DNA of 64,000 nt from Clostridia bacterium (GTDB taxonomy: Bacteria > Bacillota > Limnochordia > DTU080 > RSA5). Below are positions 47,002-55,198 of this stretch, piece after piece. Each line of letters starts with the position of its first letter. The first letter of the stretch is position 1. Below the pieces are notes generated by a model. It was not told where the DNA came from. It ran no database searches and was given only the letters and a program-made list of their open reading frames with translations. The stretch covers positions 1 through 64,000 of the forward strand of contig PKEX01000014.1 in the NCBI GenBank assembly GCA_002919235.1, read 5' to 3'. Made by a program: the position numbers and the translations under genes.

Positions 47002-48324
47002 CTAGCGCTCGAGGCTTTCGGCCACCCTCAGCACGCTGTAGAGCGCCGGCTTCGGCTGGAGGCGGCCGTCGAAAAACCGGGACGTGTTGGTGTCGTTGGG
47101 ATAGAAGAGATAGTTGTCCATCAGCCCGAACACCGTGACGCTGGTGATGTCGGCGGGGCCGCCGCCGTCCGTGTCCATCTCCGCCAGGGTGAGGAAAACC
47201 TCCGCGTACCGCTGCGCCTGCCGCTGGAACGAGACGGGGCTGGCGTCGGGCGTGCGGATGGTGAGCTCCGTGATGTGGATCTCAAGGCCCAGCTGCGCAA
47301 AGCGGGCCAGCGCCGCCCGCAGGTTGTCCCTTCCCTGCCGGATGCCGGGATACTGCAGGTCCATGTAGCCCTGCATGCCGATGCCGTTGATGAGGCCCCG
47401 CTCCATGAGATGCGCCGCCAGCCGGTAGATGGCCTCGGTCTTGGCCGGCTGGAAGGTGTTGTAGTCGTTGTAGAACAGCTTCACCCCGGGAGCGGCATAC
47501 TTGCGGGCGTACTCAAACGCTTTCTCGACGTAGTCGACGCCCACCACCCGGTACCACAGGTTGTCCCGGGAGCCGTCGTAGCGGGTGCGGATGTTAAAGC
47601 CCGACTGGGTCTCGTAGGCGCCCGGCGTGATCTCCACCGCCTCGTTCACCACGTCCCAGGCGTAGATCACGCCCGGGTACTGCGCCTGCACAAACTCCAG
47701 CACCTGCCGGATGTAGCTCTCCAGCCGGAAGAGCATGGTCTCCCGGTCGACGAAATCGCCGTCGCTGCGGTAGCCTTCCCGGAAGAACCACTCGGGCGTC
47801 TGGTGGTGCCAGACCAGCACGTGCCCCCGCATCCCGATCCCGTGGGCCTTGGCAAACTCGAGCCCCCGGATCACCGAGTCAAAACGCACCGCCGGCTCCG
47901 GATTCCCGCTTTCGTAATTGCGGATGCTGCCGCCCTGGTCCAAGAGGTAGTCGGGCTTCATCAAGTTGCTGTAGGTGACGCTGTTGAAGTGATGCTTGAT
48001 GATCTCCGTCATCGCCCGGGAGTTGACCGTGTCCGTCTGGACGTTGTACCCGTTGAGACCGACGCCCATCATAAAGTAATCGCGGTACGCGTCCTTGAGC
48101 GGCGTCGCCGAAAGCGCCGCGGTGAGGTCAAAACCGTCGACGACGATGGGCGGGACGCCGGCCTCGCCCGCACCCTCGCCGCCGGCCGCGGCGCTGGCCT
48201 CGGCGCCCGGGCCCGTCCATCCCGCAGCGGCCGCCAGCAGCATGACGGCTCCCGCCAGCAGCGCCGCGAGGCGCCGTACGCCCCCTTGCGTCTTGCCCCT
48301 CTGCCGCAGACTGCCCTGCCTCAT
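47002..48324 (-). CDS. Secreted endo-1,4-beta-xylanase, GH10
   Basis: A 440-residue secreted enzyme. An arginine-rich N-terminus (MRQGSLRQRGK) leads a signal peptide (about 16-36) ending near AEASAAA, followed by a GH10 catalytic domain with the motifs GHVLVWHHQTPEWF, the acid/base glutamate in WDVVNEAVEI (near 227) and the nucleophile in HITELTIRT (near 349). It has no carbohydrate-binding module. ATG 48324 is chosen because GAGGAGTGG precedes it. It shares only family-level similarity with the intracellular GH10 at 36656-37654. Confidence 0.93.
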   Translation of the reverse strand: MRQGSLRQRGKTQGGVRRLAALLAGAVMLLAAAAGWTGPGAEASAAAGGEGAGEAGVPPIVVDGFDLTAALSATPLKDAYRDYFMMGVGLNGYNVQTDTVNSRAMTEIIKHHFNSVTYSNLMKPDYLLDQGGSIRNYESGNPEPAVRFDSVIRGLEFAKAHGIGMRGHVLVWHHQTPEWFFREGYRSDGDFVDRETMLFRLESYIRQVLEFVQAQYPGVIYAWDVVNEAVEITPGAYETQSGFNIRTRYDGSRDNLWYRVVGVDYVEKAFEYARKYAAPGVKLFYNDYNTFQPAKTEAIYRLAAHLMERGLINGIGMQGYMDLQYPGIRQGRDNLRAALARFAQLGLEIHITELTIRTPDASPVSFQRQAQRYAEVFLTLAEMDTDGGGPADITSVTVFGLMDNYLFYPNDTNTSRFFDGRLQPKPALYSVLRVAESLER

Positions 48325-48493
48325 GCCGTCCACTCCTCTGTGCCCCCCATCCCGCTGGCTTTCTCGTTTCCCCGTCCACATCCGGTCTCAAAGCCTCCAG
48401 TCCCCGTCCTCGCCCGGCCGCCGCCGCACGACGGGCGCAGGCCACATGCTGCCGGTGGCGCATCCGCAAGCGGTCGTCGACGCGATCGACGCA

Positions 48494-49324
48494 CTAAGGG
48501 GACTTGCGAGGCGTGCCGGCGTAGCGCCGGCGCCCCGCGAGCTGCAGCTCGAGCGGGGCTAGCTGGGCGATGCGCCCAAGCCAAAGCGTCCTCCGGGGAA
48601 AGATGACCCGGCGCCGCCCCCGCTCGATGCCGCGCCGGATCCGCAAGGCCGCCTCGTCCGGCTCAAGTGCGAAGGGCATCCACTTGTGGCCCGAGGTCAT
48701 CTCGGTGCGGACAAACCCCGGATACACCACGGTGACGATGATGCCCTCGGACCGCAGCTCCCTCCCCAAGCCCTCGAAGTAGCGGCCCATCGCCATCTTG
48801 CTCGAAGCGTACGCGGGGCTTGCGGCCAGCCGGGGCAAGAGCGCGGTGCCGCTGGAGATGGCCGCGACGTGGCCGCGCCCTTGCCGGCGCATCCAGGGCA
48901 AGACGGCCTCCAGGGCATTGACGGCGCCTAGGAAATTGACGTGGTACACTTGCCGGACCGCCTCGGCGTCGGTCTCCGCCGCCCCGTGCATGCCGCGGCC
49001 CGCGTTGGCGATCAGGACATCCACCGTTTGCCAGTGAGCGATCAGCTGTTCCACCGCCTGGTGGATGTCTTCCCGGACCGCGACATCTCCCGGCAAGACG
49101 AGGGCGGTTCCGCCGTCCTGTTCGATTCTAGCGGCAAGGCGCTCAAGGCGGTCGACGCGCCTTGCCAAAAGGCCCACCCTCGCCCCAAGGCGCGCCACCT
49201 CCCGAGCGAGAGCTTCGCCGATCCCCGAGGAAGCCCCGGTGATCAACACGCTCTTCCCTTGCCAGAAGCTTTCTCCATACACGGGCGCCGCCCCCCGCTG
49301 CCTGAAAGCCTGCTGTGAAAACAA
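48494..49324 (-). CDS. Short-chain dehydrogenase/reductase
   Basis: A 276-residue classical SDR. The NAD(P) motif GASSGIG lies near 30-36, NAG near 110 and the catalytic YASSK near 173, with the upstream serine in AAISSGT. The extra C-terminal segment of about 30 residues is arginine-rich and contains a hydrophobic region. The N-terminal extension of about 20 residues before the Rossmann fold is longer than usual, so a later start is possible. The substrate is unknown. The gene is 15 bases from rtcB on the same strand. Confidence 0.87.
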   Translation of the reverse strand: MFSQQAFRQRGAAPVYGESFWQGKSVLITGASSGIGEALAREVARLGARVGLLARRVDRLERLAARIEQDGGTALVLPGDVAVREDIHQAVEQLIAHWQTVDVLIANAGRGMHGAAETDAEAVRQVYHVNFLGAVNALEAVLPWMRRQGRGHVAAISSGTALLPRLAASPAYASSKMAMGRYFEGLGRELRSEGIIVTVVYPGFVRTEMTSGHKWMPFALEPDEAALRIRRGIERGRRRVIFPRRTLWLGRIAQLAPLELQLAGRRRYAGTPRKSP

Positions 49325-49339
49325 GAGAATGGAAAGGGA

Positions 49340-50644
49340 TCAATCCTTATACGGGTCGTACACGTCCGGCCCGGCCATGGCGACGCCGATGGGACGCAGC
49401 CGGTGAAGGACGCGGATGGTGTCGCCGTGCTCGGCCAGCACGTCGTCGAGCCGCTTGTACGCCGCGGGCGCTTCGTCGGCGGCGCCGCCGCGAAGCTCGA
49501 TCCCCTTCCGCTTCAGCTCCTCCCGCACCCGCTCGAAGTCAATCTTGCCCGGTTTGACCTGCACCCAGCGCTTGACCAGCCGGGCTTTCCGGCACCGGGG
49601 GCACTTCTCGGGCCGGCCGCCGCCCGCCGGCTTCACCCAGCCGCAGGCCGGGTCGGAGCAGGTCCACCGGAGCTTCCGCTTGCCCGCCGCCTCCATGCGG
49701 CTCATCACCCGGCCGGCCCCATGCACGGTGGAGAAGAGCGCCTTCGCCCCCTGTTCGGTCCCCTCCAGGATCACCGATTCCTCGCCCATGGTCGAGCCGA
49801 CGAAGCTCTGCTGGCCGGGGAACGCGGGAGTGCAGCCTTTGCGGATCACCCACCACGTCTCGCCGAAGTGCTCCTCGCGCCAGGCGAAGTTGTGGTGGTT
49901 GTGCACCGACGCCACCTCCCGCGCGCCCAGGATCTCCAGCACTTTCGCACAGACCACGTCCCGCCCGGCCTGAGCGTACTTGCCGGCCAGCGTCATCGCC
50001 TCGAGATACGCCTCGCCCAGCGCCGAACCGGCGCGAAAGACCACGGGCGGGCTCATCATCTCTCCCTCGACCACGGGGTCCTCGAAACGCCCGCCCCGGG
50101 CCAGCGACAGGAACCCCGCCGCCGTCTTGTACCCGAAGCCCCGAGACCCGAAATGGACGCCCACCCAGAGCCGGTCCTGCTCGTCGGCGAAGAGATCGAC
50201 GTAGTGGTTGCCGCCGCCCACGGTGCCCAGCTGCTCCGCGGCCAGGTCGTACAGCTTGCGCTGGGGCGCGAAGGCCGCGCCGCGGATCTCGTCCAGCACC
50301 GGGTGGTCCACCGGCTCGTGGTTCTTGCGCCCGATGCCGAAGCTGATCCGCTCGACGATCTCGTCCATCACCCGGGCCACGTCGATCTCCGAAGCCTTCA
50401 GGTCAGTGAGGACCGCTTTGTTGCCGCAGCCGATGTCGAAGCCCACGCCCGACGGGCTGATGTGCTCCCGGTAAGCGACAGCGGCGCCGATGGGCTGCGA
50501 GTAGCCCAGGTGGTTGTCGGCGCAGAGCACGCCCACGGCGTCCTCTTCCACCGCGAGGCAGTTCAGCATCTGGCGGATAGTCTGTTCATCGGCTTCGCCG
50601 AAAACCGTGAGCCGCTCAAGCTCGCGCTTGGGCGAAGGCATCAC
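49340..50644 (-). CDS. rtcB: RNA ligase RtcB with an inserted zinc ribbon
   Basis: RtcB joins RNA ends with 2',3'-cyclic phosphate to 5'-hydroxyl termini. Of 434 residues, the conserved metal and GMP residues are present: DIGCG (near 74), VGGGNHYVD, VHFGSRG, SVHNHHNF and the guanylylation histidine in VHGAGR (near 307). After MSRMEA, an insertion of about 40 residues carries two Cys pairs, CSDPAC and CPRC, which look like a zinc ribbon. The typical C-terminal RLRPIGVAMAG follows. GTG 50644 follows GGAGGTG. It lies after the twin hydrolases on the same strand. Confidence 0.9.
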   Translation of the reverse strand: MMPSPKRELERLTVFGEADEQTIRQMLNCLAVEEDAVGVLCADNHLGYSQPIGAAVAYREHISPSGVGFDIGCGNKAVLTDLKASEIDVARVMDEIVERISFGIGRKNHEPVDHPVLDEIRGAAFAPQRKLYDLAAEQLGTVGGGNHYVDLFADEQDRLWVGVHFGSRGFGYKTAAGFLSLARGGRFEDPVVEGEMMSPPVVFRAGSALGEAYLEAMTLAGKYAQAGRDVVCAKVLEILGAREVASVHNHHNFAWREEHFGETWWVIRKGCTPAFPGQQSFVGSTMGEESVILEGTEQGAKALFSTVHGAGRVMSRMEAAGKRKLRWTCSDPACGWVKPAGGGRPEKCPRCRKARLVKRWVQVKPGKIDFERVREELKRKGIELRGGAADEAPAAYKRLDDVLAEHGDTIRVLHRLRPIGVAMAGPDVYDPYKD

Positions 50645-50685
50645 CGGCTACGCACCTCCGGACGGCTCCGGGTCTTGCGCTAGGG

Positions 50686-51498
50686 TCAGCCGCGCAGCTC
50701 GTGCAAGTACGCCTTTACCAGGGCGTAGAACTCCTCGGGCCGGTCGTAGCGGATGCAGTGCCCCGCTCCGGGAATCTTTTCGCAGCGGGCCTTCGGGTTG
50801 AGCTCCTGGATCACCTGCGCCATCTCGCGCGACACGATGCCGCCCAGCTCCACTTCGCCCATGACCACCAGCATCGGGCACTGGATCACCCGCACGACGT
50901 CGCGGTAGTCAGGCAGCCCGTGCTCCAGGGAGGTAAACGCCTCCAGCTTGCAGAGGTACTTGGAGCGGGCCCAAAGCTCGACGATCTCCTCCGGCCAGTG
51001 GGGGCTCTCTTTGCGCCGGGCCGCCATGAGCTCCTCCAGCGGCGTCGCCAGCACCTGCTTGTGATTCTCGAGCCATCCCCGGCCTCTTTCCGCCCGCTTT
51101 TCGTCGTGGCCGCCGGTGACAAACGCCGGATCCTCCAGGACCAGGGCCCGCACCAGATCCGGCCTCTCCTGCGCGACCACCGCCGCCGTGATCCCGCCCA
51201 TCGAATGGCCGATCAAAATGGGCTGCTCCAGCTTGAGCTCCTCGATCAAACCGATGACGTCCGCCGCCATGTCCTGGATGCGGTATCCCGTCTGCGGCAC
51301 GCTGGACCAGCCGTGGGCGCGGGCATCGGGCATGATCACGTCCCAGTCGCTCTCCAGCACCCGGGCCAAGGGGATCCAGCAAGCGCCGTCGTCAGTGAAC
51401 CCGTGGAGACAGACCACCGGCGGCTTATCCCCTCCCGTGCGGCGGTAGTGCACTTCGATCCCGTTGGCCTGGCACTTCGCTTCAATCCAGCTGCTCAC
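50686..51498 (-). CDS. Alpha/beta hydrolase, first of a tandem paralogous pair
   Basis: A 270-residue alpha/beta hydrolase with the oxyanion region VCLHGFTDDG, nucleophile GHSMGG (Ser near 98) and a C-terminal GAGHCIRYDRPEE with the histidine. It matches the neighbour at 51553-52374 along its whole length, with identical segments such as CQANGIE and VRALVLEDP, so a duplication is clear. GTG 51498 follows CAGGAGGGA. The substrate is unknown; the family includes haloalkane dehalogenase-like and ester hydrolases. Confidence 0.85.
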   Translation of the reverse strand: MSSWIEAKCQANGIEVHYRRTGGDKPPVVCLHGFTDDGACWIPLARVLESDWDVIMPDARAHGWSSVPQTGYRIQDMAADVIGLIEELKLEQPILIGHSMGGITAAVVAQERPDLVRALVLEDPAFVTGGHDEKRAERGRGWLENHKQVLATPLEELMAARRKESPHWPEEIVELWARSKYLCKLEAFTSLEHGLPDYRDVVRVIQCPMLVVMGEVELGGIVSREMAQVIQELNPKARCEKIPGAGHCIRYDRPEEFYALVKAYLHELRG

Positions 51499-51552
51499 AA
51501 AAATCCCTCCTGGAAATGGCTGATAAGGGAAACACTCCCCCGCGGCCGGCGC

Positions 51553-52374
51553 TTACGCGAGCTCCCGCAAGTACGCCAGCACGAGCTCGGTGTACTCCTC
51601 GGGCCGGTCGTAGCGGACGCAGTGTCCGGCTCCGGCCACCTTCTCGCAGCGGAAGTGGGGATTGAGGTCGTGGATGATGCCGGCCATTTCGGCGGTGACG
51701 ATGCCGCCCAGCTCGGCCTCGCCCATGATGACCAGGGAGGGGCATTGAATCGCCCGCACCACGTCCCGGTAGTCCGGGAACAGGTGACCCAGCATCGTGA
51801 AGGCCTCTACTTTGGTCAGGTACTTGGAGCGAGCCCAGAGCTCGACCGTCTCCTCCGACCAGTGCGGGCTCTCTTTCCGCCGGGATGCCATCAGTTCCTC
51901 GATAGGCGTCGCGAGGACGCTCTTGTGGCCTTCCAGCATGCGGCGGCGCCTCTCGGCCACCTTCTGCTCATCGCCCATCGCGCTGTCCCGCGCCACGAAT
52001 CCCGGATCCTCGAGCACCAGCGCCCGCACCAGATCCGGCCTTTCCGCGGCAGCCACCGCGGCCGTGATCCCGCCCATCGAATGGCCGCCCACCACGGGGC
52101 GCTCCAGCTTCAGCGCTTCGATGAGGCCGATGACGTCCTGCGCGAGATCCTTGATCCCGTACGGGGCCTGCGGAACGCTGGAGCGGCCGTGCCCGCGGGC
52201 ATCCGGCATGATCACGTCCCAGTCTTTCTCCAGCGCCCGCGCCAGCGGCCCCCAGCACGCACCGTCGTCCGTGAAACCGTGGAGCAGCACGATGGGAGGC
52301 TTGTCGCCCCCGGTGCGCAGGTAGTGAATTTCGATCCCGTTCGCCTGACACGAACCTTCAGTCCACTGAGACAC
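51553..52374 (-). CDS. Alpha/beta hydrolase, second of a tandem paralogous pair
   Basis: A 273-residue paralogue of the downstream hydrolase, with VLLHGFTDDG, nucleophile GHSMGG and a C-terminal GAGHCVRYDRPEE. It has a short insertion after LVLEDPGFVA relative to its neighbour, and keeps DARGHG where the neighbour has DARAHG. GTG 52374 is chosen because GGAGGGTG precedes it; the upstream frame lies in the T-box promoter region and is not coding. The pair plus rtcB are one minus-strand run. Confidence 0.85.
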   Translation of the reverse strand: MSQWTEGSCQANGIEIHYLRTGGDKPPIVLLHGFTDDGACWGPLARALEKDWDVIMPDARGHGRSSVPQAPYGIKDLAQDVIGLIEALKLERPVVGGHSMGGITAAVAAAERPDLVRALVLEDPGFVARDSAMGDEQKVAERRRRMLEGHKSVLATPIEELMASRRKESPHWSEETVELWARSKYLTKVEAFTMLGHLFPDYRDVVRAIQCPSLVIMGEAELGGIVTAEMAGIIHDLNPHFRCEKVAGAGHCVRYDRPEEYTELVLAYLRELA

Positions 52375-52639
52375 TGGACACCCTCCCGTCCCGTTCAGGC
52401 GGCCGGGCCATGGATCGCCCTGCCCGGCCACCCGGATTCTGGCAACTCTATGTTTTGACGGACGGTGCCTCTCCCCCTCTGACGCCGCCGGAAACCACGG
52501 CGCGAGGCGGGGGGACCTCGCTCCCCGCGGGCTCCCGGCTGCGGGCCTACCCTGGGGCCCTCCCGGGTGACGCGGCTGGCCCGGCAGGAGCGCCGCCGGG
52601 ACGTTTGTCCCATCTTGGGCCCGCTGCGCCGGCACACCG

Positions 52640-52668
52640 TTGACACATGGGGCGGAGTGTGCTAGCAT
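52640..52668 (+). promoter_or_regulatory. Promoter of the T-box/ilvB transcript
   Basis: TTGACA (52640-52645), a perfect -35, is followed after 17 bases by TAGCAT (52663-52668). The transcript would begin around 52675, just before the T-box leader. Confidence 0.75.
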
Positions 52669-52689
52669 GACGGTCAAAGTTGACCCGCA

Positions 52690-53051
52690 AAGGCGATGAA
52701 GGGGAGCAGTAAGCCGACGCGAGACCCAAGAGAGCCGGTGGTAGGTGCAAACCGGTGTCGTCGCCCGGCCGAAGTCGCCCCGGAGCTGCCGGCTGAACGT
52801 GGAGTAGGCTGATGGGACGGCTTGCGCCCGTTACCGCGCACTCCGATTGATCGCCTCCGGGGCCCGGCCCGCGGCCGGCACGGCCCAGGCGCGGGAGCGC
52901 CGCAGCCGGAAGCCGCCTCGTGCGCCGGATCCCGCCCACGGAGAGCGTGCGTCGGAAGCTGAGGCCGCGCTCCGCAAGGGCGCGGTGAAGTAGGGTGGTA
53001 CCACGAAAGGCCTTTGGCCTCTCGTCCCTTCATGGGGATGAGAGGCTTTTT
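52690..53051 (+). ncRNA. T-box leader of ilvB, candidate GUC (valine) specifier
   Basis: The T-box proper AGGGTGGTACCACG is at 52992-53005, with TGGT (52996-52999) able to pair with a tRNA ACCA end. Stem I has the AGTA bulge (52708-52711), the AGAGAGCC and GGTGCAAACCGG apical segment, and GAA-GTC at 52771-52776 opposite AGTA. Pairing of GCCG with CGGC above this loop supports GTC as the specifier, that is, tRNA-Val. Uncharged tRNA-Val would stabilise the antiterminator. The remainder between 52800 and 52985 folds strongly but I did not resolve it. Confidence 0.85.
53017..53051 (+). terminator. Terminator of the T-box leader
   Basis: GCCTCTC (53017-53023) pairs with GAGAGGC (53040-53046), with an inner GTCCC/GGGGA part, followed by TTTTT. 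It is the default fold when the tRNA is charged, and it competes with the T-box antiterminator just upstream. Confidence 0.85.
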
Positions 53052-53096
53052 GTTTGCGGGTCTCGACTCTTTCGAGCACCGTGAGGAGGTAGGCGC

Positions 53097-54932
53097 ATGA
53101 GCTCAATCCATGCCGCCCCGCTGGCGCCGCCCGCGGCGGGCGGCGGGCAGCGCGCACCGGAGAGCAGCCCGCCCCGGGCGAGGCGAACCAAGCGCCCCGT
53201 CAACGGGTCCCAGGTGGTCGTCGAGCGGCTGCTGGCCCACGGGGTGGAGATGGTGTTCGGCTATCCCGGCGGCAACATCTTGCCCCTGTACGACGCCCTG
53301 TACGACTCGCCCATCCGGCACATTCTCGTCCGGCACGAGCAGGCGGCGGCCCATATGGCCGACGGCTACGCCCGGGCCACGGGCAAGGTGGGCGTCTGCA
53401 TCGCGACCTCGGGCCCCGGGGCCATCAACCTGGTCACCGGCATCGCCACGGCCCACATGGACTCTGTTCCCATGATCGCCATCACGGGCAACGTGCCGAC
53501 GTACCACATCGGGACCGACGCCTTCCAGGAGGCGGACATCGTCGGCATCACCCGGCCCGTCACCAAGCACAACTACCTGGTCCAGGACGCCCGGGACCTG
53601 GCCCGCATCATCGACGAAGCGTTCACCGTCGCCACCACCGGCCGGCCCGGACCGGTGCTCATCGACATTCCCAAGGACATCTCCCTGGCGGAGCTCCCCG
53701 GCCCCGGGAGAAACGGCGCCGCCGGCGCGGCGTCCCGCGAAGAGCGCCGCCTGCCGCCTTCCTTGAACGACGGCACCCGGCTCTCGCCCGGGGCCGAGCG
53801 GCAGCTCCAGCGGGCCGCCGAGGCCATCGCCGCCGCGGCGCGGCCGGTGCTCTACATCGGCGGGGGCGTGATCGCCTCCGGCGCCCAGGAAGAAGTGCTT
53901 GAGCTGGCGGAGAAGGCCCACATCCCCACCACGTTCACGCTGATGGGCATCGGGGCCTTCCCCGGCGATCACCCGCTTTCCCTGGGCATGCTGGGGCTGC
54001 ACGGCACGGCCTACGCCAACTACGCCGTGGCCCACTGCGACCTCCTCATCGCCGTGGGCGCCCGCTTCGACGACCGGGTGACCGGCCGCGTCGACACCTT
54101 CGCCAAGAACGCCACGGTGATCCACATCGACATCGACGCCGCCGAGATCGGCAAGAACGTGCCCGCCCACATCCCCATCGTGGGCGATGCCAAGACGGTG
54201 CTCCGCCGGCTCCTGCCTCTGGTGCCCCAGGGGCGCCCGGAGGCGTGGCTGGCTCAGATCGCCGCGTGGAAGGAAGAGTACCGCTTGCGCTACGCCGTCC
54301 GCCCGGGGGTCATCGCGCCCCAGCAGGTCATCGAGACGCTGTACGAGGTGACGGGCGGGGAAGCCATCTGCACCGCCGACGTGGGCCAGCACCAGATGTG
54401 GCTGGCGCAGTTTTACCCCTTCCGCCGGCCCCGCTCGCACATCTCCTCGGGCGGCCTCGGCACCATGGGCTTCGGCTTCCCGGCGGCCCTCGGGGCGAAG
54501 CTGGGTGTTCCCGGCCGCAGCGTCTGGAGCATCGTGGGCGACGGCGGCTTCCAGATGAGCCTCGCGGAGCTGGCCACCGCAGCCGCGTACCGCATCCCGG
54601 TGAAGGTGGCGATCCTCAACAACCAGACGCTGGGAATGGTCCGCCAGATCCAGCAAATCTCGTACCGGGAGCGCTACATCGCGGTGGACTTGGGCAGCCC
54701 CGACTTCGTCACCATCGCCCGGGGCTTCGGCGTCGCCGCCCGGAAGGTCGACGACCCGGCCGAGCTCAAAGAGGTGCTCCGCTGGGCCGAAAGCTTTGAC
54801 GGCCCCGTGGTCCTGGACATCCGGATCGACCCGGAGGCCAACGTCTACCCGATGATCCGGCCCGGCGGCGCGGCGCACGACCTGATCGCCCCGAAGGGAT
54901 ACTGGGAAGGGAACGAGAGCGTGGAGCGCTGA
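53097..54932 (+). CDS. ilvB: Acetolactate synthase large subunit
   Basis: Thiamine-diphosphate and FAD enzyme at the start of valine, leucine and isoleucine synthesis. Of 611 residues, the first 35 are a variable extension. The cofactor glutamate lies in LVRHEQAAAHMADGYA (near 80). The segments ATSGPGAINLVTGIATA and the C-terminal GDGGFQMSLAELATA and LNNQTLGMVRQ are characteristic. A T-box leader precedes ATG 53097. No regulatory ilvN follows; the next gene is an iron transporter. Confidence 0.93.
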   Translation: MSSIHAAPLAPPAAGGGQRAPESSPPRARRTKRPVNGSQVVVERLLAHGVEMVFGYPGGNILPLYDALYDSPIRHILVRHEQAAAHMADGYARATGKVGVCIATSGPGAINLVTGIATAHMDSVPMIAITGNVPTYHIGTDAFQEADIVGITRPVTKHNYLVQDARDLARIIDEAFTVATTGRPGPVLIDIPKDISLAELPGPGRNGAAGAASREERRLPPSLNDGTRLSPGAERQLQRAAEAIAAAARPVLYIGGGVIASGAQEEVLELAEKAHIPTTFTLMGIGAFPGDHPLSLGMLGLHGTAYANYAVAHCDLLIAVGARFDDRVTGRVDTFAKNATVIHIDIDAAEIGKNVPAHIPIVGDAKTVLRRLLPLVPQGRPEAWLAQIAAWKEEYRLRYAVRPGVIAPQQVIETLYEVTGGEAICTADVGQHQMWLAQFYPFRRPRSHISSGGLGTMGFGFPAALGAKLGVPGRSVWSIVGDGGFQMSLAELATAAAYRIPVKVAILNNQTLGMVRQIQQISYRERYIAVDLGSPDFVTIARGFGVAARKVDDPAELKEVLRWAESFDGPVVLDIRIDPEANVYPMIRPGGAAHDLIAPKGYWEGNESVER

Positions 54933-54992
54933 ACGCGCCGGCGGTCACCGGGAGGGACGGCTCCCGGCCGCCGCCGGGCGGGCCGCAGCGGG

Positions 54993-55027
54993 ACGGGCTG
55001 GAAGCGCGGCTTCCAGCCCGTTTTCGT
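54993..55027 (+). terminator. Intrinsic terminator after ilvB
   Basis: ACGGGCTGGAAGC (54993-55005) pairs perfectly with GCTTCCAGCCCGT (55009-55021) around a three-base loop, followed by TTTCGTT. It isolates ilvB as a single-gene transcript. Confidence 0.92.
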
Positions 55028-55062
55028 TGCCCCATGTCCCGCGCTCCTTGGACATGTTTCCC

Positions 55063-55091
55063 TTGACAACAGGCGAGGTACCCATTACCTT
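55063..55091 (+). promoter_or_regulatory. Candidate promoter of the siderophore ABC operon
   Basis: TTGACA (55063-55068) lies 17 bases before TACCTT (55086-55091), a weak -10. The dyad at 55101-55116 starts about nine bases after it. Confidence 0.5.
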
Positions 55092-55100
55092 AGAACTGGA

Positions 55101-55116
55101 TTTAGGGTGCCCTAAA
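55101..55116. promoter_or_regulatory. DtxR-like iron-regulatory palindrome
   Basis: TTTAGGG-TG-CCCTAAA is a perfect 7-2-7 dyad near the predicted transcription start. TTAGG/CCTAA half-sites are the core of DtxR/IdeR-family boxes, although the spacing is not identical to the classical 19-bp box. Its position upstream of a siderophore importer makes iron-dependent repression likely. Confidence 0.6.
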
Positions 55117-55198
55117 AGAAGGCTTTGGGAGAAGCTATCAAGAGGGGAACGGGTGCCCGATCGAGGGGTATGCCCACGACCATGCCAAAGGGTGCGTC

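Noticed and set aside
52774-52776. Leu (CTG) or Arg (CGT) T-box specifier at 52786-52800
   Set aside because: Those triplets do not lie opposite the AGTA bulge with flanking stem pairs, whereas GTC after GAA does.
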